Positions 8,409-17,200 of a DNA stretch of 33,275 bases are shown piece by piece. Position numbers and translations under genes: made by a program. The first letter of the stretch is position 1. Every line of letters begins with the position of its first letter. Under the pieces are notes generated by a model. The model was not told the DNA's origin, did no database searches, and saw nothing but the letters and a program-made list of their open reading frames with translations. This stretch comes from Bacteroidales bacterium (GTDB lineage Bacteria > Bacteroidota > Bacteroidia > Bacteroidales > UBA932): positions 1 through 33,275 of the forward strand of contig JAFTMS010000001.1 in assembly GCA_017452265.1 (NCBI GenBank). Reading direction: 5' to 3'.

Positions 8409-9799
8409 TACTCGGTCTTACGGATTTTCGTCGACCATGCGTCACGTTCGAAGGCACAGTCCTTGAACAACGGGTCTATCACGATATATGTATCATCTAT
8501 CTTCGAATCCACGAAGCTGTCGATCGCCTCCATCTGCTTCTTTTCCTGAGCCTGATTCAGCATAAGGGTATAATCGTTTGTAAACGAAGCAGGATGTGCC
8601 GGTATGATCTTGTCCACCTTGATGACCTTGTACACGGTATTTCCGTTACGGCCCTCATTGTCAAGCGATTCGAAAGGCTCAGAAATGCCGCCTTCCTCAA
8701 GGTCCTTGATTGCGGCATAGTCCTGCGGCTTGAGCTGGTCTATCTCGAAATATGACGAACCGGTCATCGGATCAGCCATCTGTCCGCCGTTCGTCCTGGT
8801 CGCCGGATCCTCGGAGTAGAACCTTGCTGCAAGCTCGAATGTCACCGCATCATTCGCAAGTTCGGTCTTGAGGCTGTCAAGCGTTCTGAACGCCTTGTCC
8901 CTGTCTTCTGACGTATATTCCGGTTTCAGAAGGATGTGGCGGGCATTGAACATGTCTCCGTCCTTCTCAAGGATCTCGATGATGTGGAAGCCGTCCGGTG
9001 TTTCCACTATCTGTGACACGACGCCGGGCTTGAGGGCCATTGCCGCATCAGAAAATGCCGGCCAGAAGATTGACTTGGAGGCCATTCCGAGCTCGCCTCC
9101 CTTTCTCGCACTTCCCGGGTCCTGAGAATATATGCGCGCAAGTGTCGCGAACTTTTCTCCGTTGATGATACGCTCGCGGATTGCGAGAAGACGCTCCTTC
9201 ACCGCCATGTTTGCTGCCTCACGGTCCGGATAGATGCATATCTGGCTGAGCTGATACTTCGCAGGAACCATAGGAAGATCAGCAGGATCCGTCTCATCGA
9301 TATACTTCTGCACATCGTACGGCGTAAGCTCCGGAACCTTTCTGGCGATTTCCTGCTGCATCTGCTGCGTAAGGCTCATGTCTTCAAGGCTCTTGCGCCA
9401 TTCCTGGCGGAGCTTGTACAAAGGCTTTCCGAACTCCTTCTCCACTCCGGCATCACCGCCATAATACGTTCTGATACTTGCCACACGGTCGTTCAGGCTG
9501 CTCTCCACCATGTCGTTGTTGACCTTCAGAGAGTCCACCCTCGCCTGCATGAGGAAGAGCTTCGACACCATCATCTGCTCAAGGAGCTCACACCTGCTGG
9601 CCATGTCCGACATGTAGCTTCCGTAGTTCTGGAGCTTCATTTCCTCCTCCAGATCAGAAATCATTATCACTTCGTTTCCCACCACGGCCACGGTCTTGTC
9701 TATGATTCCGGACGAATATTTCTGTGCCGATGCCGACACAGCGAAGGCTGCACATGCCAAGGCAGCCGCAAGCGGTCTCATTATGCGGAGATTCTTCAT
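8408..9799 (-). CDS. surA: SurA-like periplasmic chaperone / peptidyl-prolyl isomerase
   Basis: A 463-residue exported protein. The signal peptide ends near residue 25 (AVSASAQ). It is followed by a SurA N-terminal chaperone domain (IDKTVAVVGNEVIMISDLEEEM onward, about 30-170) and two parvulin-type rotamase regions. The first rotamase spans about 180-285, with EKFATLARIYSQDPGSARKGGELG and GFHIIEILE. The second, about 288-400, begins with ARHILLKPEYTSEDRDKA and includes FYSEDPATRTNGGQM. This is the standard SurA layout. SurA escorts beta-barrel proteins, including LptD, across the periplasm. The gene starts three bases after the stop of the lipoprotein gene upstream and overlaps the ostA-like start by one base. 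The position next to an LPS-transport protein supports an envelope-assembly role. Confidence 0.9.
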   Translation of the reverse strand: MKNLRIMRPLAAALACAAFAVSASAQKYSSGIIDKTVAVVGNEVIMISDLEEEMKLQNYGSYMSDMASRCELLEQMMVSKLFLMQARVDSLKVNNDMVESSLNDRVASIRTYYGGDAGVEKEFGKPLYKLRQEWRKSLEDMSLTQQMQQEIARKVPELTPYDVQKYIDETDPADLPMVPAKYQLSQICIYPDREAANMAVKERLLAIRERIINGEKFATLARIYSQDPGSARKGGELGMASKSIFWPAFSDAAMALKPGVVSQIVETPDGFHIIEILEKDGDMFNARHILLKPEYTSEDRDKAFRTLDSLKTELANDAVTFELAARFYSEDPATRTNGGQMADPMTGSSYFEIDQLKPQDYAAIKDLEEGGISEPFESLDNEGRNGNTVYKVIKVDKIIPAHPASFTNDYTLMLNQAQEKKQMEAIDSFVDSKIDDTYIVIDPLFKDCAFERDAWSTKIRKTE

Positions 9800-9802
9800 A
9801 TA

Positions 9803-10663
9803 TCAAAAAATTACAAATTGTCCATTTTCGCGCGCGTCCTTGAGCAAATCCTGTTCCAAAGTGGAAACCAGAGCCTGTTTGCGTGCACTGATGATCATAT
9901 CCTTTATCGTCGGAGCAGAATATTCCACCGGAGCGTATTCCCCCTTCAGGATCATATCAGGCACATACGCCAGAGATATGTTCCCGAGGGTATCCGCCTG
10001 CTCGATCCAGCCGTTCTTCAGCATCGAAAGGGCCGTCACGTGATCCACGCCGAATTCCCGGGCAAGCACCGCGATGTCTATCCACCTGCCGTCCCATGCC
10101 ATGAACTTCTTTGCCGACGTATATGCGATGCTGTCCGCCGCCATGATGTCGTTCGCCTCAGACGAAGCCATCAGCTTCTTCAGCTGCGGCAGCATCGGCG
10201 AATCGGACGATATGTTCAGGTATCTTGCCTTCAGCACCGGCCTCTCCAGCACGAACTTGTCCTTGTGGGCCTCATAATACTCGTCCACCTTTTCGTCACT
10301 CACCGCCGTATCCAGCCTTTCGTTCACATACAGCTGCTCATAACGGTACTTCAGAAGAGACTTCCTGTATTCCTCAAGTTCCTTCGAGACATCCTGCTCT
10401 GCCTTGGAAAGCTGCATCTCCGCGATGTTAAGGAACACTATGTCGGAAGCCCATGTGTTTATGTACTGCTGAGCCAGACGGACGCTGTCCTCCGGAGCGA
10501 GCCCCTTCGGGATCACCTGCGAGATGTCGCTTCTGTACAGCTTCACCGGCCCGACTTCGGCCACGACCTCGTCGTCATGTAAAAACTCCGAAATCGCTCT
10601 GCACGAAGCCAATGCCGGCAGAACGATTCCAAAGATTGCGATCATATGTACAATCCTTCTCAT
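9803..10663 (-). CDS. SurA/PpiD-N-like lipoprotein without rotamase domain
   Basis: A 286-residue predicted lipoprotein: MRRIVHMIAIFGIVLPALASC has a lipobox with C21 as the lipidated residue. The region from about 35 to 150 resembles the helical SurA/PpiD N-terminal chaperone domain: it has VAEVGPVKLYRSDI, then long amphipathic helices, then DEKVDEYYEAHKDKFVLERP, which in relatives leads into the rotamase domain. Here I do not recognise the rotamase signature (no GELG or GYHI-type motif), so it is probably a pure chaperone or a decayed isomerase. It starts 9 bases after the guaB stop and ends three bases before the surA-like gene, so it belongs to the same operon. In Bacteroidetes such proteins are often annotated as peptidyl-prolyl isomerase; activity is doubtful here. 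Confidence 0.75.
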   Translation of the reverse strand: MRRIVHMIAIFGIVLPALASCRAISEFLHDDEVVAEVGPVKLYRSDISQVIPKGLAPEDSVRLAQQYINTWASDIVFLNIAEMQLSKAEQDVSKELEEYRKSLLKYRYEQLYVNERLDTAVSDEKVDEYYEAHKDKFVLERPVLKARYLNISSDSPMLPQLKKLMASSEANDIMAADSIAYTSAKKFMAWDGRWIDIAVLAREFGVDHVTALSMLKNGWIEQADTLGNISLAYVPDMILKGEYAPVEYSAPTIKDMIISARKQALVSTLEQDLLKDARENGQFVIF

Positions 10664-10672
10664 CGAAGGGGA

Positions 10673-12183
<1,511 letters not shown>

Positions 12184-12190
<7 letters not shown>

Positions 12191-12238
12191 AGAAAAATCC
12201 TGCGCAACTCGAGGGGGGCTTTGAGTTGCGCAGGGTTT
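12184..12238 (-). terminator. Intrinsic terminator after the S1/P1 nuclease gene
   Basis: A 16-bp stem (12195-12210 with 12223-12238, one G-U pair) and a 12-base loop containing six consecutive C on the minus strand. On the minus strand the stem is followed directly by a T-rich tract, TTTTTCTTTTG. It closes the transcription unit ending at 12312 and insulates guaB. Confidence 0.85.
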
Positions 12239-12311
12239 CCATATATAAACCAGCTAACCAAATGCCTTCCAGCCTGTCTGGCGGCAGACTGAAAGTTTTT
12301 TCCAATGTCAT

Positions 12312-13088
12312 TTAAAACAGACTGTTCAGGACTGCGGCAAGGCGGTAGCCGGCGTATAGGATCTGAGTCTCTATCAGCGGCATGGCGGCATTGAGGAAGT
12401 CCTGGTCGAGCTTCTGGTCCGGCTTGGCGAGGTCGAACTGCACCTCACAGCGTACGGCGCTGTCGTGCATCCAATCTCTCGGAGAACCGGCGACAATGGC
12501 TTTGGCAGCCTTTCTGTCGATATTGTCCAGTTCTTCGGCCCACTCCGTCGACGAGCAGATGCGGCACATCTGTATGATCGCATAATCCCATGCGGAATGG
12601 ACGTAGAGCGGTGTCTTCGACTTAGGCATATACACATCGTACTTCATGTTGTGCGTCGTGTACTTGACGTGCGCCGGACAATGCATGTCACCGACAAGGT
12701 GCACGATGTACTTGATGTTCACAGCCACAGCCGAATCCGACAGTTCCTTATAATTCTCCAGAGCATCGATGGCCTGCTCAAGTCCATAAACCGCATTTCC
12801 CTTCTTCGGGTTGAGCAGACTGTCCTGATACTCAAGGGCCTCGTTCACCGGAGCGGTATGCCAGTTCGTCGTGAACTTATACTCCGGAGTATGGCGGTAG
12901 TCATCCATCCACTTCGCCACATAGACGATCGAATGACCGCCGAGATACTTCTCTATTTTCTTTTTTACAGAAGGCTTAAGATGGTTTTCCGCAATCTTAG
13001 CCACAGTCTCGTGTCCCTCACGTCCCCATCCGAAGGCAGGGCCGCACATAAAGAGGGACACAAGAATACTTATGATTATCTTCTTCAT
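12312..13088 (-). CDS. Secreted S1/P1-type zinc nuclease
   Basis: A 258-residue protein of the S1/P1 nuclease family, zinc enzymes of the phospholipase C/P1 fold that cleave single-stranded nucleic acids and 3'-phosphates. The ATG at 13088 is preferred over the in-frame ATG at 13118 because it gives a clean signal peptide, MKKIIISILVSLFMCGPAFG, cut just before W21. In this family that tryptophan must be the mature N-terminus because it binds zinc. Other ligands are visible: H26 in WGREGH, the Asp of AKWMDD, His of NWHT, HLVGDMH, and HSAWD. It follows the GlpT-like gene by 35 bases and ends with a strong terminator. The likely role is periplasmic nucleic-acid or phosphodiester breakdown next to a phosphate-ester uptake locus. 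Mapping to that locus is positional inference. Confidence 0.88.
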   Translation of the reverse strand: MKKIIISILVSLFMCGPAFGWGREGHETVAKIAENHLKPSVKKKIEKYLGGHSIVYVAKWMDDYRHTPEYKFTTNWHTAPVNEALEYQDSLLNPKKGNAVYGLEQAIDALENYKELSDSAVAVNIKYIVHLVGDMHCPAHVKYTTHNMKYDVYMPKSKTPLYVHSAWDYAIIQMCRICSSTEWAEELDNIDRKAAKAIVAGSPRDWMHDSAVRCEVQFDLAKPDQKLDQDFLNAAMPLIETQILYAGYRLAAVLNSLF

Positions 13089-13099
13089 AATGATACGAT

Positions 13100-13122
13100 T
13101 TAATAAAAAACCGACCATCGGT
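13100..13122 (-). terminator. Possible weak terminator after the GlpT-like gene
   Basis: Just after the stop at 13124 the minus strand has ACCGA, a TGG loop and TCGGT, followed by TTTTTATTA. A 5-bp G/C-rich stem with a T-run is a minimal intrinsic terminator. It may let some transcription through into the nuclease gene, whose own promoter I cannot identify. Confidence 0.5.
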
Positions 13123-13123
13123 A

Positions 13124-14548
13124 TCAGATGTCCGCCTGCTTTCTGTTCCAGTTCAGGACAGGGAGGAGGAACGAAATTACAGCAGCGCCAATCCAGAATA
13201 TCGAAACATACGAGAAGTCATACTGCACGATTTCTCCAGAGGCATCTCTGACAGCCTGTCCGTCAATGAGCCAGCCGCTGATTATATTCATGATACCGGC
13301 CGCAACATAGGAAGCAAGCCCAACGATTCCGAGCGCCGCTCCCGTAGCCTTGCGAGGCACAAGATCTACCGCCATAAGTCCGCCGATGAAGCAGATCAGC
13401 ACACCGATTGCTATTCCGAAAAGCGCCATTGCGGCAATATTGACCAGCCAGCCGTCACCTCCGTAAAGGAAGAGGGCAAGAGCTACGGATTCCATAATTC
13501 CGGCAACCAATGCCGGCCATTTTCTATCCCCCTTGAAAAGGGTATCCGAAATCCATCCTGCGCAGACCGTTCCGATGATTCCGGCAATGGTATTCACGGC
13601 TATGATTATAGAAGCCTCCATCAGTTCGAATCCCTTGTTTTTCTGAAGGAAGAACATGCCCCACTCGTTGATTGCATATCGGCTCATATACATGAATGCA
13701 CTTGAAAGGGCCAGAATCCATACTCCCGGGTTTTTGAGCACCGCTTTCTGGATGCGCTGGGTTTCTGCAGCATTGCTTGCCGCCTGAGCCGCTTTCTCAG
13801 CAGCCTCTGCGTCAAGCTGCTCCTGAGTCTTCTCGCCTGCAAGCACCTCCACAGGAGAAAGCCCCTTGCTTTCAGGAGTATCATGAAGCCATAAAGCTAT
13901 GAGTGTCACGCCCAGCATTCCGGCAACAGCCGCACCGAAGAAGCCCCACTGCCATCCCGCAACAGACACAAGCTCAGCCACAAATACAAAGGAAAGACCT
14001 TCTCCGAAATTATGTGATGCACTGAAAAAACCGTAGAACGTACCGCGGATTCTCAAAGGATACCAGCGTGACAGTGAAATGATTGCAGGCGGAGAACCCA
14101 TAGACTGGCTCCAGCCGTTGATTATCCACATAGCGGAAAACATCACGAACATCATGGCACTTGAAATGCCCGCCAGGCCATGCCATACTCCGAGAAGTCC
14201 CATTATGCAGTTAGCGACAGCTGACAATGCAAGACCCGTAGCCATGAACTTCTTTATGTTGCAGTAGTCAGCAAGGAAGCCGTTCACGAACTTACCCACA
14301 GCATACGTCCAATAGAGACATGCTCCGACTACACCGAGCTGTTTCGCGTCAAGGATTCCTGCGTCGATTATCGGCTGCTTCATCACATTGAGCGATGTAC
14401 GGCACACATAGTAAAGACTGTAGCCGAGAGTTGCCGCGATAAACGCCTGAAGCCTTAATTTCTTGTATTTTTCATCTGCCTGATGAGCCGGCACCTTGTC
14501 CGCAGACGGTGCGCTGATGGAATAGAAACTTTTAATCTTGTCAAACAT
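13124..14548 (-). CDS. glpT: GlpT-like organophosphate:phosphate antiporter (MFS, OPA family)
   Basis: A 474-residue inner-membrane carrier with 12 expected membrane segments. It fits the OPA family (GlpT, UhpT, UhpC, PgtP), which exchanges glycerol-3-phosphate or sugar phosphates for inorganic phosphate. Key features are R50 in LYYVCRTSLN, corresponding to GlpT R45, and an arginine in MSRYAINEWG at the start of the second half, corresponding to GlpT R269; the pair binds the phosphate. INGWSQSMGSPP is also typical. The central loop (about residues 225-265) is long and Ala/Gln/Glu rich. It lies 27 bases after a glycerophosphodiesterase gene, which argues for glycerol-3-phosphate as substrate. 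Hexose phosphate uptake or a UhpC-like sensor remains possible. Confidence 0.85.
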   Translation of the reverse strand: MFDKIKSFYSISAPSADKVPAHQADEKYKKLRLQAFIAATLGYSLYYVCRTSLNVMKQPIIDAGILDAKQLGVVGACLYWTYAVGKFVNGFLADYCNIKKFMATGLALSAVANCIMGLLGVWHGLAGISSAMMFVMFSAMWIINGWSQSMGSPPAIISLSRWYPLRIRGTFYGFFSASHNFGEGLSFVFVAELVSVAGWQWGFFGAAVAGMLGVTLIALWLHDTPESKGLSPVEVLAGEKTQEQLDAEAAEKAAQAASNAAETQRIQKAVLKNPGVWILALSSAFMYMSRYAINEWGMFFLQKNKGFELMEASIIIAVNTIAGIIGTVCAGWISDTLFKGDRKWPALVAGIMESVALALFLYGGDGWLVNIAAMALFGIAIGVLICFIGGLMAVDLVPRKATGAALGIVGLASYVAAGIMNIISGWLIDGQAVRDASGEIVQYDFSYVSIFWIGAAVISFLLPVLNWNRKQADI

Positions 14549-14575
14549 CTGAATTACGGTCAGTTTGAGTTTGGT

Positions 14576-15511
14576 TTAGTCATGACGCCCCACAGAGCGT
14601 AGGTAGTTGATGAGGAACTCAGGACGGTCGGTCTGTATCATGGATACGCCCCAGTCGAGGTATTTTCCATATACGGACGCAGGATCTCCGCTTGCATATG
14701 CGGCATCGTCATCATTGCCGAAGCCTCCGCAGAGAGAAGGCCAGAGGGTGTTCACCCACACTTTCGAGCCGGTTTCCTGTATTCTTTTCATGCAGTCCAT
14801 TGTCCCATCGTCGAGCTTCTGCCAGCACACCTCGTATGCAAGAGGCACCTCGCCCGTCTCCATGTATTCTGCGAAAAGAGCCTTTCCCTGAGGCTTGTTG
14901 ATGTCGATGATAGGCATATACAGGAGGTTGTGCTCATGTCTGGCCATATCCTCGGCCACCTTCGCGACACTGCTCTTGCCCTTCATGAGCACCTGGCCTG
15001 TCACTCCGAGTTCCTCGGTGAGTCTCACGATTTCATCATAATAGTCATACGCATGGTCCACATTCACGAGGATTCTGTCCTTGCAGCAGAGAAGCGCCTC
15101 TCGCAGTGTCGTGATGCGGAGTGTGTCCACAGCCACATTGTGCGCCCTCTTCATCTTGAATGTCCTGAGGGAGTCATACGTGAAGTCGCTCACCTTGCCT
15201 TTGCCGTTGAACATACGGTCGATGGTCTTGTCGTGGCTGAGGACGAGGACGCTGTCCTTTGTCATCTTCACGTCGAGCTCCATCATGTCCACACCCATCT
15301 TTATTATCGACTCGATTGCCGGAATGGAGTTCTCCGGCCAGTTGCGCCAGTCGCCGCGGTGGGAGATCACCATCACATAGTCCGAATTCGGATTGTTGAG
15401 TTCCGCAAGAAGCTTTTCAGCCCTTGTGGCATACTGAGATTCCTGCTGCGCGCATGATGCCGCCATAAGGACGGCTGCAGCAGCGATAAAGATTCTGGTT
15501 AATCTGTTCAT
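14576..15511 (-). CDS. Glycerophosphodiester phosphodiesterase, lipoprotein
   Basis: About 311 residues. This family hydrolyses glycerophosphodiesters (deacylated phospholipids, glycerophosphate-linked groups) to glycerol-3-phosphate and an alcohol. The active-site motifs are complete: H51-R52-G53 followed by PENS, E78 and D80 in MMELDV, and H93-D94 in VLSHD. The N-terminus MNRLTRIFIAAAAVLMAASC is a lipoprotein signal with C20, placing the enzyme outside the cytoplasm. ATG 15511 is chosen because the signal starts there; ATG 15520, three codons upstream, is also possible. Immediately downstream is the GlpT-like carrier, so product release and uptake are coupled genetically. Upstream is a 97-base gap containing an 11-bp hairpin, so this pair may be a separate transcript from the SusCD genes. 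Confidence 0.92.
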   Translation of the reverse strand: MNRLTRIFIAAAAVLMAASCAQQESQYATRAEKLLAELNNPNSDYVMVISHRGDWRNWPENSIPAIESIIKMGVDMMELDVKMTKDSVLVLSHDKTIDRMFNGKGKVSDFTYDSLRTFKMKRAHNVAVDTLRITTLREALLCCKDRILVNVDHAYDYYDEIVRLTEELGVTGQVLMKGKSSVAKVAEDMARHEHNLLYMPIIDINKPQGKALFAEYMETGEVPLAYEVCWQKLDDGTMDCMKRIQETGSKVWVNTLWPSLCGGFGNDDDAAYASGDPASVYGKYLDWGVSMIQTDRPEFLINYLRSVGRHD

Positions 15512-15533
15512 GATTGTCATCAGTCAGCTTAAT

Positions 15534-15562
15534 TAGTGGCCTATCATATATATAGACCACTA
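15534..15562. promoter_or_regulatory. 11-bp hairpin/palindrome upstream of the glycerophosphodiesterase gene
   Basis: The arms 15534-15544 and 15552-15562 pair over 11 positions (one G-T mismatch/wobble) around a 7-base A/T loop. No T-tract follows on either strand, so it is not a standard terminator. On the minus strand the loop region contains TATATATG, one base from a -7 element, with TTTG 16 bases further upstream. An operator or an RNA processing/attenuation structure is possible. Confidence 0.55.
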
Positions 15563-15608
15563 AATAAGCAAAAACACTTAATCGAAAAAACGATTTTTGT
15601 TAAAAAAT

Positions 15609-17192
15609 TTAATTTGCAGGGGTAACCCACGTGAGTCCTGTGACGTTTGCAAGGTTTGCAGCGCTGCATGTTCCGATGTATTCCATGAAGTTTCCTTCAT
15701 TGATTGCCGCTGCGGCACCGCTGATCTCGATGCCTCCGCTCACGACTACATTGGACACGGTCGCGAACTTGCTGAAGTTGGCCACGAGAAGGCCTACATA
15801 TTTGCCGTCAGCTCTGTCTGTCCTGATCACGCCGTAGTTTCCGCCGCCGTCAACCGACACTGTCGCATGGTTGAGAAGGGCCACAAGGCCTGCACAGGTG
15901 CCGTTTCCGCCGCTGTTCATTGCCTCAAGGTCTCCGTTGTTGACGCAGTTCACGAGCTTTCCGTCCTGACCGATTACACAGCAGATGTTGGCAAGACGTC
16001 CGTTTGAAATGGCGTTCACCTGGTTTCCGTTGTTGGTACATCCGTCGAGCACGGTTCCGCCGTTAGGGGTCGCAACGATACCCGAGCAGCGTCCGAGGGT
16101 GACGGTCATGTCTCCGTTGTTCACGCAGTTTTTGATCGTAGAGCGTCCTTCTCCCTTGTTGTAGGTCGAGAAGCCTGCGATACCGCCGTACATCGCGCAT
16201 GTACCGCCGTTGGCAGTGTTTGCTCCACCGACTGCCTCAACCGCGACATTCGAAGTACAGTTCTCGATGAGGTTGTTCAGCGAGCCTGTCGCACAAGCGA
16301 AGCCGACGATGCCTCCGAGGGCGAATCGTGCGCTGGCCTCTGTTCCCGTAGAATAGAGCGTACCGTTCACGGTGACATTCTGAATCGTAGAGTTGAGCGA
16401 TGTACCCACGAGAAGGCCTGCATCGGACTGGCCTGTTGCAGAGATTGTCATGCTGCCTTCCAGAACGACATTCTTTATGACAGCCTCATTGACTGCCGGG
16501 AAGAGTCCGAACGTCTGGTTTGCAGCGAGTTCCACTGTCGGTTTGAATCCTGTAATCCTGTAGCCGTTTCCGTTGAATGTTCCCGAGAATGCATTGCTCT
16601 CGATCGTACAATCGTTGTTCGCATTGATTACGGAAGCGACATACTGCTGATATTCAGTCACTTCAGAAAGATCTACATTATCAAGGAGCACTACTTCTCC
16701 TGACTCGTCCTCCCATCTTGACGTGCCTGTGCCTCCGGCGACAGCCTTGAGGAAGTCCACGAAATGGTCAGGCGTAGCGATACCGCCGACAGGAGCTGCA
16801 GGATCGATATACGTGAAGCCTGACTGCTTTACAGGAATGGTCACGGTCACGCCGTCGCCGTTCATTGCACCGCCGCCGGAAATCTTTATCTCACCCGAAC
16901 GAGGCTGCACCGTCGTGGTCTCGTTCACATAGTTCTCGCCCACCTTGAAGGTGACGATTGCATTGCCGCTGCCGTAAGTGGCAGAAGGCGTGATCCATGA
17001 AGGAGTCTGGACTATCCAGTTGACATTGGAAGTCACCGACACCGCGAGGTCTGCAGGATTGCTGGCAGCCACTTCATTGAACGCCGTGACATCGACAGTG
17101 ATCACGCTCTTTGCAGACTCGTCCTTTGTGCATGACGCAAGGATTGCAGCGCCGCACAGAAGGCTCAGAATGGTCTTTATTGTATTTTTCAT
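15609..17192 (-). CDS. BACON/beta-helix surface lipoprotein, no enzyme domain recognised
   Basis: A 527-residue lipoprotein with C21 at the end of its signal and KDE right after it, close to the K-(D/E)-(D/E) surface-export signal described for Bacteroidetes lipoproteins. Residues about 32-130 form a BACON-type all-beta domain (VITVDVTAFNEV... VNWIVQTPSWITPS). A short helical link (GIATPDHFVDFLKAVAGG) leads to about 300 residues of GLUG-like parallel beta-helix repeats, with recurring N-C-x-N-N-G and G-G-I-x-G patterns. I see no catalytic motif. The build matches the N-terminal half of the neighbouring phosphodiester glycosidase, 8 bases upstream. By position behind SusD it may be a surface glycan-binding protein, but that is inference. 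Confidence 0.8.
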   Translation of the reverse strand: MKNTIKTILSLLCGAAILASCTKDESAKSVITVDVTAFNEVAASNPADLAVSVTSNVNWIVQTPSWITPSATYGSGNAIVTFKVGENYVNETTTVQPRSGEIKISGGGAMNGDGVTVTIPVKQSGFTYIDPAAPVGGIATPDHFVDFLKAVAGGTGTSRWEDESGEVVLLDNVDLSEVTEYQQYVASVINANNDCTIESNAFSGTFNGNGYRITGFKPTVELAANQTFGLFPAVNEAVIKNVVLEGSMTISATGQSDAGLLVGTSLNSTIQNVTVNGTLYSTGTEASARFALGGIVGFACATGSLNNLIENCTSNVAVEAVGGANTANGGTCAMYGGIAGFSTYNKGEGRSTIKNCVNNGDMTVTLGRCSGIVATPNGGTVLDGCTNNGNQVNAISNGRLANICCVIGQDGKLVNCVNNGDLEAMNSGGNGTCAGLVALLNHATVSVDGGGNYGVIRTDRADGKYVGLLVANFSKFATVSNVVVSGGIEISGAAAAINEGNFMEYIGTCSAANLANVTGLTWVTPAN

Positions 17193-17200
17193 GATTGTGT

